Made by a program: the position numbers and the translations under genes. DNA of 64,000 nt, taken from positions 1-64,000 of the forward strand of contig JABVXV010000212.1 of assembly GCA_013365325.1 (NCBI GenBank), given 5' to 3'. The notes below the pieces were generated by a model, which saw only the letters and a program-made list of their open reading frames with translations, did no database searches and was not told where the DNA came from. Within the stretch, counting starts at the first letter, position 1. Each line of letters begins with the position of its first letter. The DNA is from Dipetalonema caudispina. Lineage: Eukaryota; Nematoda; Chromadorea; Rhabditida; Onchocercidae. This document shows positions 11,458-25,700 of this stretch, piece after piece.

Positions 11458-14400
11458 GTGAGCATAGCACGTTAAATGTCTCATGGGAATATCATTTTTC
11501 TTGCTTTAAAGTGTTCTTCCTTTTTTTTTTTGCGTTTTTTTTTTTTGCAACGCTTTTTGTATTTCTAAAATTAAATTTAATTAGCAAATTGAAATCAGAA
11601 AGTGACCTGCTTATAATAAAACAGTAATAACAATGATAGCCTGTGTTTGGATCGCTAAAATGATCGGCCCGAATTCCATCCAAGTCTTTCCTCGCTGATA
11701 ACAATCTCTTCCCATCCTGTTTCTCCTGTTTTAACGTATCGTTCAAGCCTTCATGGCACAGTTTGCGATCAATTATCGAGGACTAGCAGCAAAATGTTTG
11801 TTCTACATATTTGAACTGACCGGTGATAATTCGCGCGGTCATTGTCCTCGTCAGATCTCAATGTTGAAGTATTGGTAACACTTAAAATAGTAATAATAGA
11901 TACTGCTATTAACCGTAGTATTAGTATCATTAATAGTAGTATCACTGATCATTATCTTTAATTTAATATTCAGCAGAAACGGCAGTAACAAATGTTATCT
12001 TCTTGATTTATTTTTCTTCCTACTGGTAAGTTATCCCAAGATTAATGAACAGTGTAGTATCTTTTCGATCCCGTTTTTTTGCAAACAATTTTTGGTTTCA
12101 GCTTAGTAGTAATGTTGGTGGTGGTATGTCGATAATGATCAGAATATCATCACTCATTGTATAGCTTGCTTTCCCTTGATAGATCAAAAGTTTACGGATG
12201 GGAGTATTGATAGTGGAAGAGATAAATTAATGTAAAAGAAAATTTATTTCTCAAAAGCTAATTATACTGGTTTAACGTATACTTGAACAGTTGTTCAGTG
12301 GAACATTTATCTTGCATCAACCATCATCAGTACAGGAGTAATGGATGTTTGTTCTGCAAAGTAGTATTCGAATAGAACATACCCTGGACAAGCACCTTGC
12401 AAACTTTCTCGCGCTATCTTGCATTTGTTCAAGTATACATTAACTATCCGTCTAGCTATTCCTTCGATAACTATTGCCCACATTCTTTTCTTTCTTGGAC
12501 AGTAAATTTTGTTTAGCAAATTAAAATTTGCTATTTCAAAAGAAAATCTGATTTGCTCAAATGACGGAGAGATTAAATTTGTGAGATAGACTTTGTGAGA
12601 TGTTATGGTACTGAAGTTAGTGTTAGACGGTGTGAGTAATATGCTGACGTACAGGTATGTCTAAAACCAAATCTGGTAGTTGGATATAATAGATGGTTTC
12701 CTTAAAGACTGATATTTCATCCGGAAGTTTTAGCATGATTAAGATAATACCAAAGTTAACGTAGATTTTGAATTATTTCCAGCTAGTTTTGTTTTAATGA
12801 AGGGAATAGTATCGAATTCTCTGAATTTTTTTTTTTTTTTAATGTTTCAAATTTTAAATCGGTTTTCTTGGACCCGATGCATTAAGAACTTTTAAAATCT
12901 TATTCATTTTAAATTTAAAAGGAACCGTAATTTTTGTGATTGTTCACTCGACCGACATCGAAATTTTTTGTTTTGAGAATTTTCCTCTCAACAAATTTTA
13001 GTTTTTTCAAGAATTATAGGTTTTATTCATCTGCCGAAACTTAGTTTCGCACTAACCACATGAATAATTTTTCATGGATTTTTCAGATCGTTGAGAAAAT
13101 AATTTATATATAAATTGACGTTCTGTTTTTCAATTTAGGTAATTTAAATTTCTTCAGCAGTGCATTTCTTCATTTGAACAGTTGTATGAACTAGTATCCT
13201 TCACTTTCCTTTCATTTCTTCATGATTAGAATTCAGTTAAAATTTGGTAATAAGTTGGTTTCAAAAACGGATGCATCAGCAATTTTGTCCATTATTCAAC
13301 TAAAGATTGACATATTTAAGCTCAAAATCTTCCTTTTTCAGTTTAGACAAGGTACTTTTTTGAACTCTGAAACAATCTTTCTATACACAGAGACGGTAAA
13401 ATATGGAGCGGAGATTCGGATAAATGTGAGGCAGAATTTATTTGAATTTTTCTTCTTTAGAAATTATTGTATGTCGTTAGGATTGTTCAACATCTTTCAA
13501 TGATGCAATATTTTCAGAAACAAGTTATGTATTATTTGAAGTTTCTAACAGTCATTTGATTCCCGCTGATTCAGAAGCCTGTATCTTAAAGAAAAAATGT
13601 TAAGGCATTGTTAGTTTTCTGAAGCAATCTTTTTCCCGATTTGTGTAGCCTCTAATTTAGGTTAATCTGGACCATGCTATTATTTTCTTTCTGGATATAA
13701 TGGAAACTAAGGATTATTTTTCCCTCTATTTTTCCTCCATGTCTTCATGTTTTCCAAAAAATTTTAATGGCAGCCACTTGTGATTAAATGTATTGAATAT
13801 TGTGAAACGGTTATCTTAGATAAATTCTGGTTATTCACATTAGTCAATGAAGAAGAGGAAACAAAAAATTCTCTTCATTTGCCTCTTTAATTGTGCCAAG
13901 GTCTTTCGGGAGATAATATTCAAAAACGAAATGAAAGATAATTAGGAATGGAATGAAATCAAACGCAGTAAATAGAGGGAAAAAGTGGTGAGGGGTGACA
14001 AACAGTAGCTGAAAATAAATTTAGTAATAGTAGTTTGATAGTTATTAATTAAACTAAAAGTAGGATATGTTTCAAGATGGGGATAGAATTGGAATCTCTT
14101 CTAAATTCGCATACAAATATTACTGATCAAATGGAAATATGCTGTAAATGTTCCTTTTTATTTTTCTAATCTTGATACTAATAATTACTCTCCCAACTTT
14201 GAATGCATGGATTACATCATCACTGAGAGGGCAAGCGTGTAGTATCGTAGAATATGTTAACGATTAATGCTAATCATTGTAGAAAATGCAAGTTTCTGTA
14301 TGAGTTAATAGCAAAGTTTGGAGAGAATTTAAATTTGTTTTTGACATACCCTGTAATCAGCATCTTCAAGGAATCAAGTGAATGAAGAAAAAAATAGAAA

Positions 14401-16263
14401 AGTGAGATTGTAATGTAAGGCTATTTTTTTTCAACCACTATGTGTAAAAATACTTCAGGGAATCCACTTTCACTCTTTTTTCTTCAAAATTTCTTGAAAA
14501 ATAATTTGTAGTTATGCTAAAAGGAAGAGTTCATGAACTTAATTACTTTTTTTTCAGTATAAGGCATTTCCAAAAGATTTCTGACCGTCCCGGAATGCAT
14601 TGATGTGATTCATATACAAACTTTTTTGTTGCAAAGTTTCAGCTTTATAATTTGTTACCAAGTCTTGCGCACATACTTCTATAGGCTAGATGATTTCCGA
14701 AGTTACACATGTAATTTAGGCATTATATGAACTGAGTTTCGCTTTTATTTTATAAATTTCTATGAAATTAAGAAACTTTCCCTACATTTTAAGGATTTTG
14801 ATTTATGCTGAAGTCTTTTCTATTATTTTTCAACCGTTTCCGTGAAGTAACTGGAAGTTAGTTCTATGAAAGCCAGAATATCAAATAAACATAGGTGGAA
14901 ATTTGAAGTTTATGCTGAAAAACTTTGAATGAATTGATAATTGATTCTTGATTTCTTTCATCATCTAAGCCTTTTTTTCCTGTTTTTTTTTTTTCTTTTT
15001 TTTAAAGCCTTTATGTCCAGTTGGCATTTCGCACTTTGACATTGATACGACTGTTTATCTGCGCAATAATGGAATTGAATAGAATGAGAATGTAAAACCG
15101 GTTTAGAACAACTTCTGTTTTGTCACATCTATCTGCATTGTCTTCATGCTCTCTTCTTCCCTTAGCAAACCGTTCTCATCTTCCGGATTTTTTGTTATTT
15201 CCTGACAAATGGTAAACACATTTTGCTTAATCCTGACAGCGGTCAATCTAATCATATTTAATTCTGTTCTGGCAAATGATAAACACTTTCTGTCCCACTC
15301 TAACTATACATCATCCTTTACTTCAGTAGCTACTCCTTTCTAACTATAAACATGTTTTTCTTTTTCCGCCATGTTCATACGTAACGCCGATTACATTGTA
15401 ATACGTCTGGAATGTAAATATCATTTCACATTTTGATGCAATATGATAAGTGTTGTCAAGTCTGTTTTCATTTTTGTTGCTTAGATAGATAGTACATTGC
15501 TTTTACTTGAACGGATAGGATCTTCTGCGAAAGAAGAGTTATTATAAAATGCAATTTATGTGAACTTCATCTTCCTATCCTTCTTTTTTTATTTCTTTCC
15601 GTTTCGAAATGATTTCGAATGAAGCATTAATTGTATTATCCTGAAAGCGCGTACAAAAACGGAATTTCTTTGTTCATTTATTTCTAAATATTGTATTTAA
15701 ATAAATTTTTGCTTGGTGCAATTTAAATAAGATGCTGGGATGCAAATTCATGGAATGGGTCGAAAGAAAAGGCTATCGAGAATAATAGTTTATTTTGTGC
15801 TTTGTAAGGAGTGAGTTTTTAATTGAAAGTATAGCGTCATATGTTTAATTAGCAAAATGAGTAAATGAATCGAAGAAAAAAAGTTGATAAGTGTAATATT
15901 AAAGCTATGCTTAAAGCAATTACTACGGAGCAGTTTTTGCGACACGAGAGAAATATTAGTACGCTCTTTTATTCCTTAAGTAATTGACATTAAAAAAAAA
16001 TTTTTTCTTTTAATTTAAGTTCTTCCAACAACATAGTATTATTCGAGAACTTGAGCGATCCATAAAATGATGATTGAGAGAACCGGATGATTAAAGAACT
16101 CAAATTTTTTGTATTTCGGAAAAATTTTCTTCTGAAAATTGCACATACTTTATCCTCCGTTAGATTTGAATTAAGGAATAAAAGTTTGATGAATTGGAAA
16201 ACCGAAAGAGACACTTTTTTTAATGAATATTGCAAATTGTGAGATTATTAATGTATGCATTAC

Positions 16264-16359
16264 ATGGATGAACTCGTTAATTGGTACAGTATGCGATTTT
16301 ATCTCCTCGTTCCGTTCTTCGATGTTGTATGCTTCAATGAGGGTGGTGATTTGATTCAT
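16264..16359 (-). other. Exon-like minus-strand open frame, unknown protein
   Basis: On the minus strand, CAATTTTAG is followed at once by an ATG and 32 codons with mixed, non-repetitive composition (begins MNQITTLIEAYNIEERNEEI, ends NEFIH). A GTAATG donor comes next. Both ends are phase 0. The surrounding sequence is AT-rich and I find no companion exon, so it may be one exon of an unrecognised gene or a remnant. I do not recognise the family. Confidence 0.3.
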
Positions 16360-19300
16360 CTAAAATTGAAATTGGATGTATAAGTAAATTCATGGATAAC
16401 TTTCTTCAGGGTTCATTTTATATCGTATGGATAACATTTCCTTTTTCTATACTATATCATTTATCGTTCCAACTTGAAATTGGGCAAAGGCATCTTTTTT
16501 ATAACAAAAATGTGTCAAGTTTTTTAATTGAATAAAAATGTTGGAATATTGTGAAGATGACAAAATAGTAGCATGCTATAGAAATCTTAATTTTTGTGAA
16601 AAGTGCAAGGGGCATTTAAATGTACAATTCATTCTATTTATGTATGTATCCGATTCCCTTATAAAGGAAATTTTTCCTTTTTCTCACTTTTTCAGTTAAC
16701 GAAGGAGAAAACTGTCAAATTGTTATGTTTGGACTTTTTTCTATTTTTAATTTAATACTTTTCTTATATTCGGGCATCATTTGAAAATAGCATTTGTTCG
16801 ATGCAAGAGACAGCCGAAGTATGAAAATGCTTTTTTTTTTTTTTTTAATAAAAGTCCATAGATAAGCAATGGATCTTGCAAGTTAATAGTATATGTTGCC
16901 GCAAAGACTAGATACTATTCTAGCCGTGCAGTAATGATGAATTGCAGGTACTATCAGGTTTTAGGTCAAAATCAGATGTAGATCTATGGCGATACCTGTC
17001 TTTGGTATCTAGTACAAGATTCAAGAAAATTACGAGAAGAATAGGAATGCATAGAAGTTCCATTAGGGTGGAGTTGATAGTTTCACTGACGACTGATCAT
17101 TTGTTCGAATGATCATTTATTCGAATATCAATGAGCGAGCGGTATTCGGTCTCCTCCCTCTCACAGTAGATGTTGATGGTGCTGCACTGCAGTTGCTTTC
17201 GGGAATTTCACCTACTTTGAAAAATTTAACATTGTGTTTGTCTGTCCACATGTTTGTCGACAACGACATTCATATATTCACATCTATGCATCTCTTTCTC
17301 TCTACTCTCTCCTCTTTTAGTTTCCTTAGATTAAAATTCATTTCTTTTCGAAATTTTCTTCTTAAAAATCACGGAAACCGTTTTAGCCATCTAATATAGA
17401 TAGCATTTTGGAAGTTTTTGATGGAGCACCTATTTCTTTCATTGTTTTATTTCAATTCTTCTATTTTTATTGATTTGTACGGCAAGGAATTGAGAGAGTT
17501 AAGAGGAGGAGGAGGAAGCCAATTATTCTTTCCCCGTTATAGCTTATTTTTCTCTTTCATTTATTAATTTTTAATTCTTTCCATTCAATTTTAATTTAAC
17601 TTTATTACTGTTATATGATGTGTCAAATAGAATATTTCAAAGGAACCTACCATTGTTACCCTTTATTTTTTTATTTTCATTCTTTTTTTTTTTTGAAAAG
17701 AAAAATGCACGCTTGAAGAGCCGATTATTAAGATATGGCCACATGTTCCACAGCTATTATTAATGTCGATTCAGGCTGGTATGATTGAATGATGAAGTCG
17801 ATATCACTACAGAGTCGTTTCTCATCTTTCCTTCAAACATTCCTTTCAAATATTTTCATTTTTATTCCTAGCAAACTAAAAATCATTCTTAAAAAAGTGT
17901 TAGTGACTTCATTTGCAGACATATTTTTACCACTAAATATAAGAAGACATATAAATCAACGTAAAACATTATTGTGTTATCACATCAGAAAAAAAAAGGT
18001 ATAGGATGAAAAATTGTTTCAACAAATCTGTTGGGTTATCGGTAATATGAATTATGAGGGATTTTCGTTTTTTCGAATTTTCTAAAAAAAAAAGAAATTA
18101 AAATTGTCTTTTGCGGCATCGTTAAAAATTTTAAGATACTTATGTCTTTGTCGAAGTTATTGCTATTAATTATAATGAATATCATATCATATTTGTATAA
18201 AGGTATAACTACAGAATACGTAATCAGTTTAAAACATACGTAACGTTTATTATTGGTCATTATAACCTTTAAACGTACTTTTTTCGTATTGTTAGATTTT
18301 CCACTTTTGAACGCCAAAATTAATGCTCGAATTCAATCTGAAATCCAAAGATTGCAGCAGGTTAGACCTAAGGCTACTTGTAATTTATTTTAATTTGGTT
18401 TTGCAAATTTAGACTTGCACAACCGGAACAACCTTGCTGTAGTTTAAGTTGAAATTACTGTATGATGAGTTGCTAAAGTTAAATTTGTTTATTGCGATGA
18501 TTTTAAAATAACAGAGAGAGAGAGTGGGAATGGGGCTTGAAATATATGCATTGAGCGGTAAAGTGTTTGGAAAAGTATGGGATAGAAGTCATTAAATATG
18601 CGTATATTTTAAATTAAATCAGCTATCTTTTCATTTTTCCATCCCACTCTTTCCATGTTGATAAATGTCTTCCACTTTCTTTTCTTGTCAAGCAGTGAAA
18701 TTAAATTGTCACAAAGAGGTTGGTGGTCTTGCAGTGTTTGCATGCTGCAAGATTATGACTTCCCGAACATTAATTTTTCTTGACTTTTTTTCTTATTGTG
18801 TGCTTCTTACTTTTATAGATCGGAATATCCTAAATCATCATTATTAGTAACCTAATCAAATTTTCTTTATTGATTGAGATGCAACTTATTAATTCTGCAT
18901 AATTTACTTTTATATATAAAGTAAGAATGACTTGTAATTTCAATTCATTTTATGGTTGGTTCAATTTCAGTAGAAATAGATAATTTTTCTATACATATTG
19001 TACCGATACTTCTTTCTCTATACATATGAAGTGAGATTTTGTTGAGGTTGAACGTGTGAATGAAATGTGAAATGTTAAGATCAGTGTTGTATATTGTCTA
19101 CTAGTAAAGATATTAGCTGTGGCAGGTATAAGTAGTAGAACATCATTAAATTATGAATTTATAAATACCACTTATAATCTTACAATAGAAATAGCAATAA
19201 TGATAGTTGTTATTCTTAGCTGTTGTTGCTGATGTTATGTTACTGTAACTTTTTAATAATATGATTGGTTTTTAAAATCCGAATAGCTTATATTAAAATC

Positions 19301-19660
19301 TCGACGTAGAACTTTTTGATATGAGTGTAAAAGGGTGCTACATAGCTTTGATCTTCGAAATTTTCTTATTGTTTTTGTTTCACTATTTCTGTTTATGTTT
19401 CGTCTTTTATATCCCTTCCTTCTTCATTTCTTCTCTTTTGCATTACTTGATTTATTCCGTGAAAAGATAATTCTCTAGGCGTTTGAATTGAGAATCGAGA
19501 TTTCAAAATTCTGATATCCCTTTTCCACGGTAGCAAATGTTATTGTTATTATGGTTCGGTTGATAATTTGTCGCATCAATTTGAAATTCGCCCCCACCTC
19601 CAATTTTCCCCTTCCTGTTTCCTATTGGTTATTGCTTCAATTTCAAACTTTCAATTTATG

Positions 19661-19713
19661 AGCAAACAAACATATACATATAATTGCTGATTATATATAT
19701 GTGTTTGTTTGCT
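19661..19713. repeat. Inverted repeat, 23-bp stem, 7-base loop
   Basis: Left arm 19661-19683 starts AGCAAACAAACATATACATA; the right arm 19691-19713 is its reverse complement except for one mismatch and one G-T wobble. The loop is TTGCTGA. A transcript of either strand could fold into a pre-miRNA-sized hairpin. It might instead be a small palindromic mobile-element remnant. Confidence 0.85.
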
Positions 19714-19742
19714 TATAGTAAATTTTCATTTTTTTCTTTTTT

Positions 19743-19766
19743 TGACATTCCCGCACGGGGATGTCA
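19743..19766. repeat. GC-rich hairpin, 11-bp arms
   Basis: TGACATTCCCG, a CA spacer, then CGGGGATGTCA. The arms pair over 11 positions with one wobble. It is conspicuous because its centre is GC-rich in AT-rich surroundings and because it lies 29 bases after the larger hairpin. Confidence 0.8.
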
Positions 19767-22700
19767 TTTAAGCGGCCAGTTTAGTGACTCTGTTTAAATT
19801 AATTAGTTTTCCATTATATGTGAGATGAAGAGTAGCGTAGTTCGAGATAATAATTTAATACATAGCATATGCAATGCCTTTTCACAGTGGTTTTGTGGAC
19901 AGAAATCATTTGCGTTTTTTTTTTTTTTTTTATTTCAAATAAAAGCAGAACATACTAGGAAATCTGATTTGCTAGTGTAATCATTAATTTTGAATCATGC
20001 TTGTGAACTTCATCCACTGTTGTAATAACAGCAAAATTGATTACTAAAAGTTAGGCCCATTCCTGCACTGTTACTAAGGTTTTTTTTTGTAAATCACTTA
20101 TAAAAATGGTCCATTTATCGATCAAATTTTCTTTGGTGGCTTTTTATCGTGCGTCAAGTCCAATGATTATCTGTTTACCGATCAAGCGCTCTCTGATGAT
20201 TCTATATTTGCCGATCATCCTAAGTACTACAGTTCTTATCTGTTTTTCTTTCGGTGCTTGCTTATATTTGTCTAGTTATCGACTGACTTTCAGTATCACT
20301 TTGCCTCCATAACCGTTTTTGGAAAGATTGGATTAATCTTTAGAAATTCTCCACTTGCATCTATTATTTGTTTTTAATAATGTGAGCCAAGAAATTTTCG
20401 TTAGTTTTTATGAGGAATTCCCACAGATTTTTAGTTGAAATAATCTTTAGTGACGGGAAACAAAGCGAGCAATTTTCACCCTTCTAATTCTAATTTAAGG
20501 TAAGAAGTACCAATTTGAAATAAAGTGGCAATTTATGACCACTTATAAGGGCGGCCAAAAAATCTGTGCAGTATCAGCTCCTATAAATCCATTAATGGAA
20601 TTGGCTTAAATATATTAGATGTTGAAGTAGTAATACTTCAGTAGTATTAAAATGTGGCAAAACATTTTTTGGACGCGTTTCTAAAGCTAAAGCCTGTAGC
20701 TTCGAATCATTCAGCTCTATGTTATGATGGATTGAGAAAGCGTTTCGACTGCTATCAACTTTAAGTTTCAAGAAATCGATGTATGACGGTATCTAACCTT
20801 TATTTTAACATGATAGTCATAGCTATTTTTTTCTTTTTGTTATTAATAACACAAACAAGGATTCTTTGGCTGTGTGGTGTAAAAGATCAGAAAGTTAGCT
20901 TTCGAATGTCTTTATGTAAATGTTTGCATCCATCTTTGGTATCAACAATAATAACTTTTATATGTCAATATGAATTTAAGTGATAGTGAAAATTACTGGT
21001 TCAATAATTTCTAAGAAGACTGGAATGCATCATTTGATTTGACTCGCAACACTCGACTTTGTCACTGTTTTATAATTAAGTTCCCAAGCGAACCAATAAA
21101 TCATCAAATTATTGTTGATAAATTGGTAGCGCTTTGTGTCTGCAAAGTTCTGTACTTCAATAGTTATCCCTGAAAATCATCGGTATGATCTGTAATGCAG
21201 TGCATTCATTTTAGGAAAAATTTTCTGACTGAAAAATTTTAAATGAATATTTTAATTTACTCTTCTTTACAGTGTTGTAGAGCTTGTAAAAGAGGATGAT
21301 CTTGTCACAATTCATTCGACTGATATGGTTGTTTTGGAATTTTCATTATCGACCGTAGGAAATAAACAAAGACAACAATGTAAATTTGGGCTAATCACCA
21401 AAAGCTTCTTTTTCTTCGAATTGATTTGTTATTCAACTTTTATTATCAATTTCTTTATTTCCTTTTAATATCAATTCTCTAGCATTTTACATTGCTTGAT
21501 GGTTTTAAAAGTTCGAAAACCGCTAGGAAGCAACTCTTTTGGCATCGATTTTGAAGGGTGGTATGTCGAAATATTAGTAGTTGAGAATGCGAAAGAAGAG
21601 TAGTAATAGTAACGCAGATTTTGGTAAAAAAGGCAGATGTTAACATAAATGTGAAGATTCGGGGAGAAGTTCGAGTATTAGGATGAATAGATTTAGATGG
21701 GTTTAAAAAATAGATAATAATTTTTGTGAACAAAATATGTCGCATACTTGAGAGTTCCCGAATATTAATGGCAATGTTACTATAGGATCTGAAATTTCGG
21801 TTAGAATTTGTATTTTCACGTGTTCTGAATACTCATCCAGTATTCCATTTTGACATGTCACAATTCATTAAAAATGTCGGAACAAACATCTCTTATCATA
21901 CTATTTGTTCCGTTCATTACTCGTCACAAAACATGACAGTCATTGAAGGCGACATATTAATACGTGGTTGTTTCATTACATTTTGGCTGTAATCATTCAA
22001 ATGAAGAAGCCTTTCAACTGTCATTTCGCAAATAAAAAAAGGCATGACAGACCGATAAATTTTTTTCTGAGGAATTGAATGGTGCATGAATACTGCAACC
22101 TATTTAATACTGAATACCGTTTCAAATAAATCAAAACATGCATAAGTAATTTTTTTGTAAAGGATAGAGGTTGAAACTTTGTATAGCTGAAAAGACAAGG
22201 GGACAAATTGAATGATGAAAAGAATGGAAAAATTTGTTTTTTAGGAGTGACAATTTAAAGAGTGTGTCTGAAATTCGAGCCAGTTAGAATTGTTGTTGCT
22301 TCAATCATCCTTTTCTTTCCTGTCGTTTTTCAATTTCTATAGCTTTAACTTGAAGTGAAGTTGTAGTTCGAGCTCATTTAATGTTGTAAAGTGGAGCAAC
22401 TGCTACTTCCTTGCTGTTCCACCTTTTTCATCTTCATCTCCTTTTCTTTTGCACAGATGCAGCGCGATTTACCACTCTTCAGCTTCTATATACCATTTGT
22501 TGAAAATTTTATGCCTAAAACTTTAAATTTTTGAATTTTTATGACATCGAACTATTAGCTTGTAGCGTATTTCCCTGATACCTATAGTTTTCATTCCTAC
22601 GTGTTTTAATGTTTATGTCAGCAAAAGATTTTCAATTGTTCCAATTCAGAAACAAAATAGCTGTTTTATTCATGTTAATAATTGCAGTAACTAACTTTGA

Positions 22701-25700
22701 CATCATAATTGCTAACGAAATTAAGTCAACCATAGATTTAGACTATGTATAGCAAACTTTTCGAGGAGGTTGTAATATTGGTTTTATCAGCCACAAAGAA
22801 AATGGCATTTGTTTGTCTGATTGCTTTTTGTTTGGTTTTTATCACAGCTTTGTTTTGTATCGATAGCAGATAAGTCAACGGCTTCTTTGATCTGATCATA
22901 TTAACGGAAGTAAATATTAGTGTATGAGAAATCGCAATTGTGACTTTGTACTAATGAGTAACTATATTAATTTGTTCTATGTATCTTCGTGTTTTTACAT
23001 GAGGAGTAGTGTGCAAAAGTGTGGAAAAATGTAAGAAAGCATTGGAATGTTGAAGATGAAAAAAGTAAAGAATGATTGTCGAAGTGAGATTTGGGCACAT
23101 TTAGTTTGGAAAGTATCCTTCATTATTTTGACCAAAAGTGACAAATCATAAACATTTCAATCTGCAAAAGCTGAAGTTGTAATCGTGGTATAGCTAGAAG
23201 TATAGTTGTCAGTATGATTTTACTATTCAGAGTTTTACTATTGCTGAATTTAACTAAAACAAAGTTTTCGTGGATTTTTGGATAATGGTAAAGCATACTT
23301 ACTTTACTCCTCTCCACTTAAGGTTGCAGTGATGGTAAGTGATTCCCAGGATTCTTATTTCCATTGCTTCTGGTAGAATTTAGTTTTTGATGTTCTGCAT
23401 AAGAAGTAATTTAATTTGTGAACAGTTTGACATTTTCCTCGAATATCAACATTTATGCCGTCGTCAGTTTTCCCTTTGAGCTTGGTCAGTTCTTCCATTT
23501 AATAACTTTTCAACCCAATTTGATGCATTAGTAGACGTCCCTTATTTGCTTCTCATGGTTAACTAGGTTGGAATGAAAAAAATTATATAGTTTTTAACAT
23601 ATGGAACTTAAAGTTGGCCTTGTGCATATATGTCATTGTGCTTTGCTGTATTGATAGTTACACATAGCATGTTTTAAAAAGAATAAAAAGATTGATTGAT
23701 TAGTTTTGTTTCATTCCACTTTTTGAACTGTCACATATGGTGACAAAAATCTTTCAAGATTACAGTGACCTTTGCTTCGCAGTTCAAGAGAATTGAAGGT
23801 TTTCCTAACCTTGTTTCCAGAAGTAGCCAACATATAAAGTACAAGCAATGGAATTATATTACAAAATGGTATACCTTCGAAGCAACAATCTAACTATCGC
23901 TCAACAAACACAATCAATAAATTTCATTAGTCGTAACAAGAACTAGACAAGTAGTAGGGACTATTATTATTGTTTAAGATAATGATAATCAGTTATGTTT
24001 TTGTTTTGAATCTTTAACTGTTATTTTCCTGCTCTGTACTACTTTTCATGACTTGCATAACTTACTACTTCCAAGTAGAAAGAGAAAAAAAACGATAAAA
24101 AAGAGTAAATTTTGAATATTGATTATGATAACAGTGGTGATATTTGATGATAGCAGTATTTGACAATAACAGTATAGTAATCATTTTTCTCTAAATTTTT
24201 GCAGCGCTGGCAGATTATTTGGTACTAAAATGTTGTTGATTTTGCTAGTAATGATGCCATAATATCAATAAATGATATTTATTTTTAACAGTAACGATAA
24301 AGTATCTGTTTGTCATGTAATTGAATGATAATCACTACCTATTCATTTGCATAATAATACCAAAATTATCTGTGGGTAACAATTGACACTTGCTTATTGA
24401 TGATGATAATTATAAGTGAGCATATGTCAACCTATATTATATCATTTGGGTCATTAGTATGAAATCCACAAATTTATTTTTAAATATAAGCAATAAAAAT
24501 GTCATCTCTAACTTTGTCCAAACAATTATTCATACAAAAAAAGTGGAATGCTTTCTCTTCGAATAGATATCATGCAGCCTACAAGGAAATTCTTTTTTTT
24601 TTTTTTTTTTTTCACCTTGATTGAACCTTTCATTAGATTCGTTGTTTTTGCGGCTTTTTTATTTTGTTTATTTGCGCAGTATTATCGTAAGACGATTGAC
24701 GATTAATTAAGAGCTTAATGATAGCCTGAGCAGTTTGATGTATCCATAACGTGCTTCTCCTTTCTTTCATTTCGTCAAAAATAATTTCTTCATTACAAAC
24801 TTGTTTTTTTTTAGTATACAAAATCTTTTTCCGTTTATAAGATGACGAGAGGCGGGAAGATAACGTGAATATGTCCGCTCCTTTCGTTCCACTGTAGGCA
24901 ATGAAATGAATGGAATGAAATGTCGATGTTTCTGTATTTTGCATCATAGGATTTAATTTCATAGAAACATTGATCTTCAGTTTTTAAAACCAATTGTTAA
25001 ATAATGAAATTTGACGAGTATCACTGCTACACTATTTTCAAATTTGACTGTTTGAATAATTAGACTCGAGTATTCTCGAATTTTTATAGTTCATATTTCA
25101 AGATAAAATTTGTCTCCGAATTAAATTATTTATTTGTAAATGTTTGCATAACAAAAACGATCAAAAAAGTATTGAATCAACTCGATGAATTAGGGCCATT
25201 AATTAAGATAAAAATCGGCCAAATCGATCGATTATTCCATTTGAAATTCGTCATTAATTAAATAATTGCTCGAAAATGAATTGCTTATAAATTGATATTT
25301 GGATTTATTGATTGACAACTACTTTCATTGAATTGCAAAATTCAAACATAAACTTCTCATCCTATACCTATCAATTACATAGAGTTTCACATATGTTTCG
25401 AAGCTGTATAAAAAGTAAACTAATAATTAGTGATATAAATAATATTTTTGGCACGGTTTAGAGGCTTTTTCAAGCTTTACCTCTATCTTTATTTCGCAAA
25501 AATTTGTTTATGTCACATTTTCGTCGTTGTTTTGCTATTTCCATATACATATTGGAATAGAATTACTCTAATTCGTCCTCATTTTATAGACTTCAACGAC
25601 TCAACTACGGAAAGAAAAAGTGTTTGGAGAAAACAACACTTATCGCTCGTCAATATCGAAAAAGAAATATTGCTCACGTGTTGATTTGAGTGAGGAGTTT

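Noticed and set aside
17109..17399. 96-codon plus-strand frame
   Set aside because: Composition follows the AT-rich background; no domain or splice pattern.
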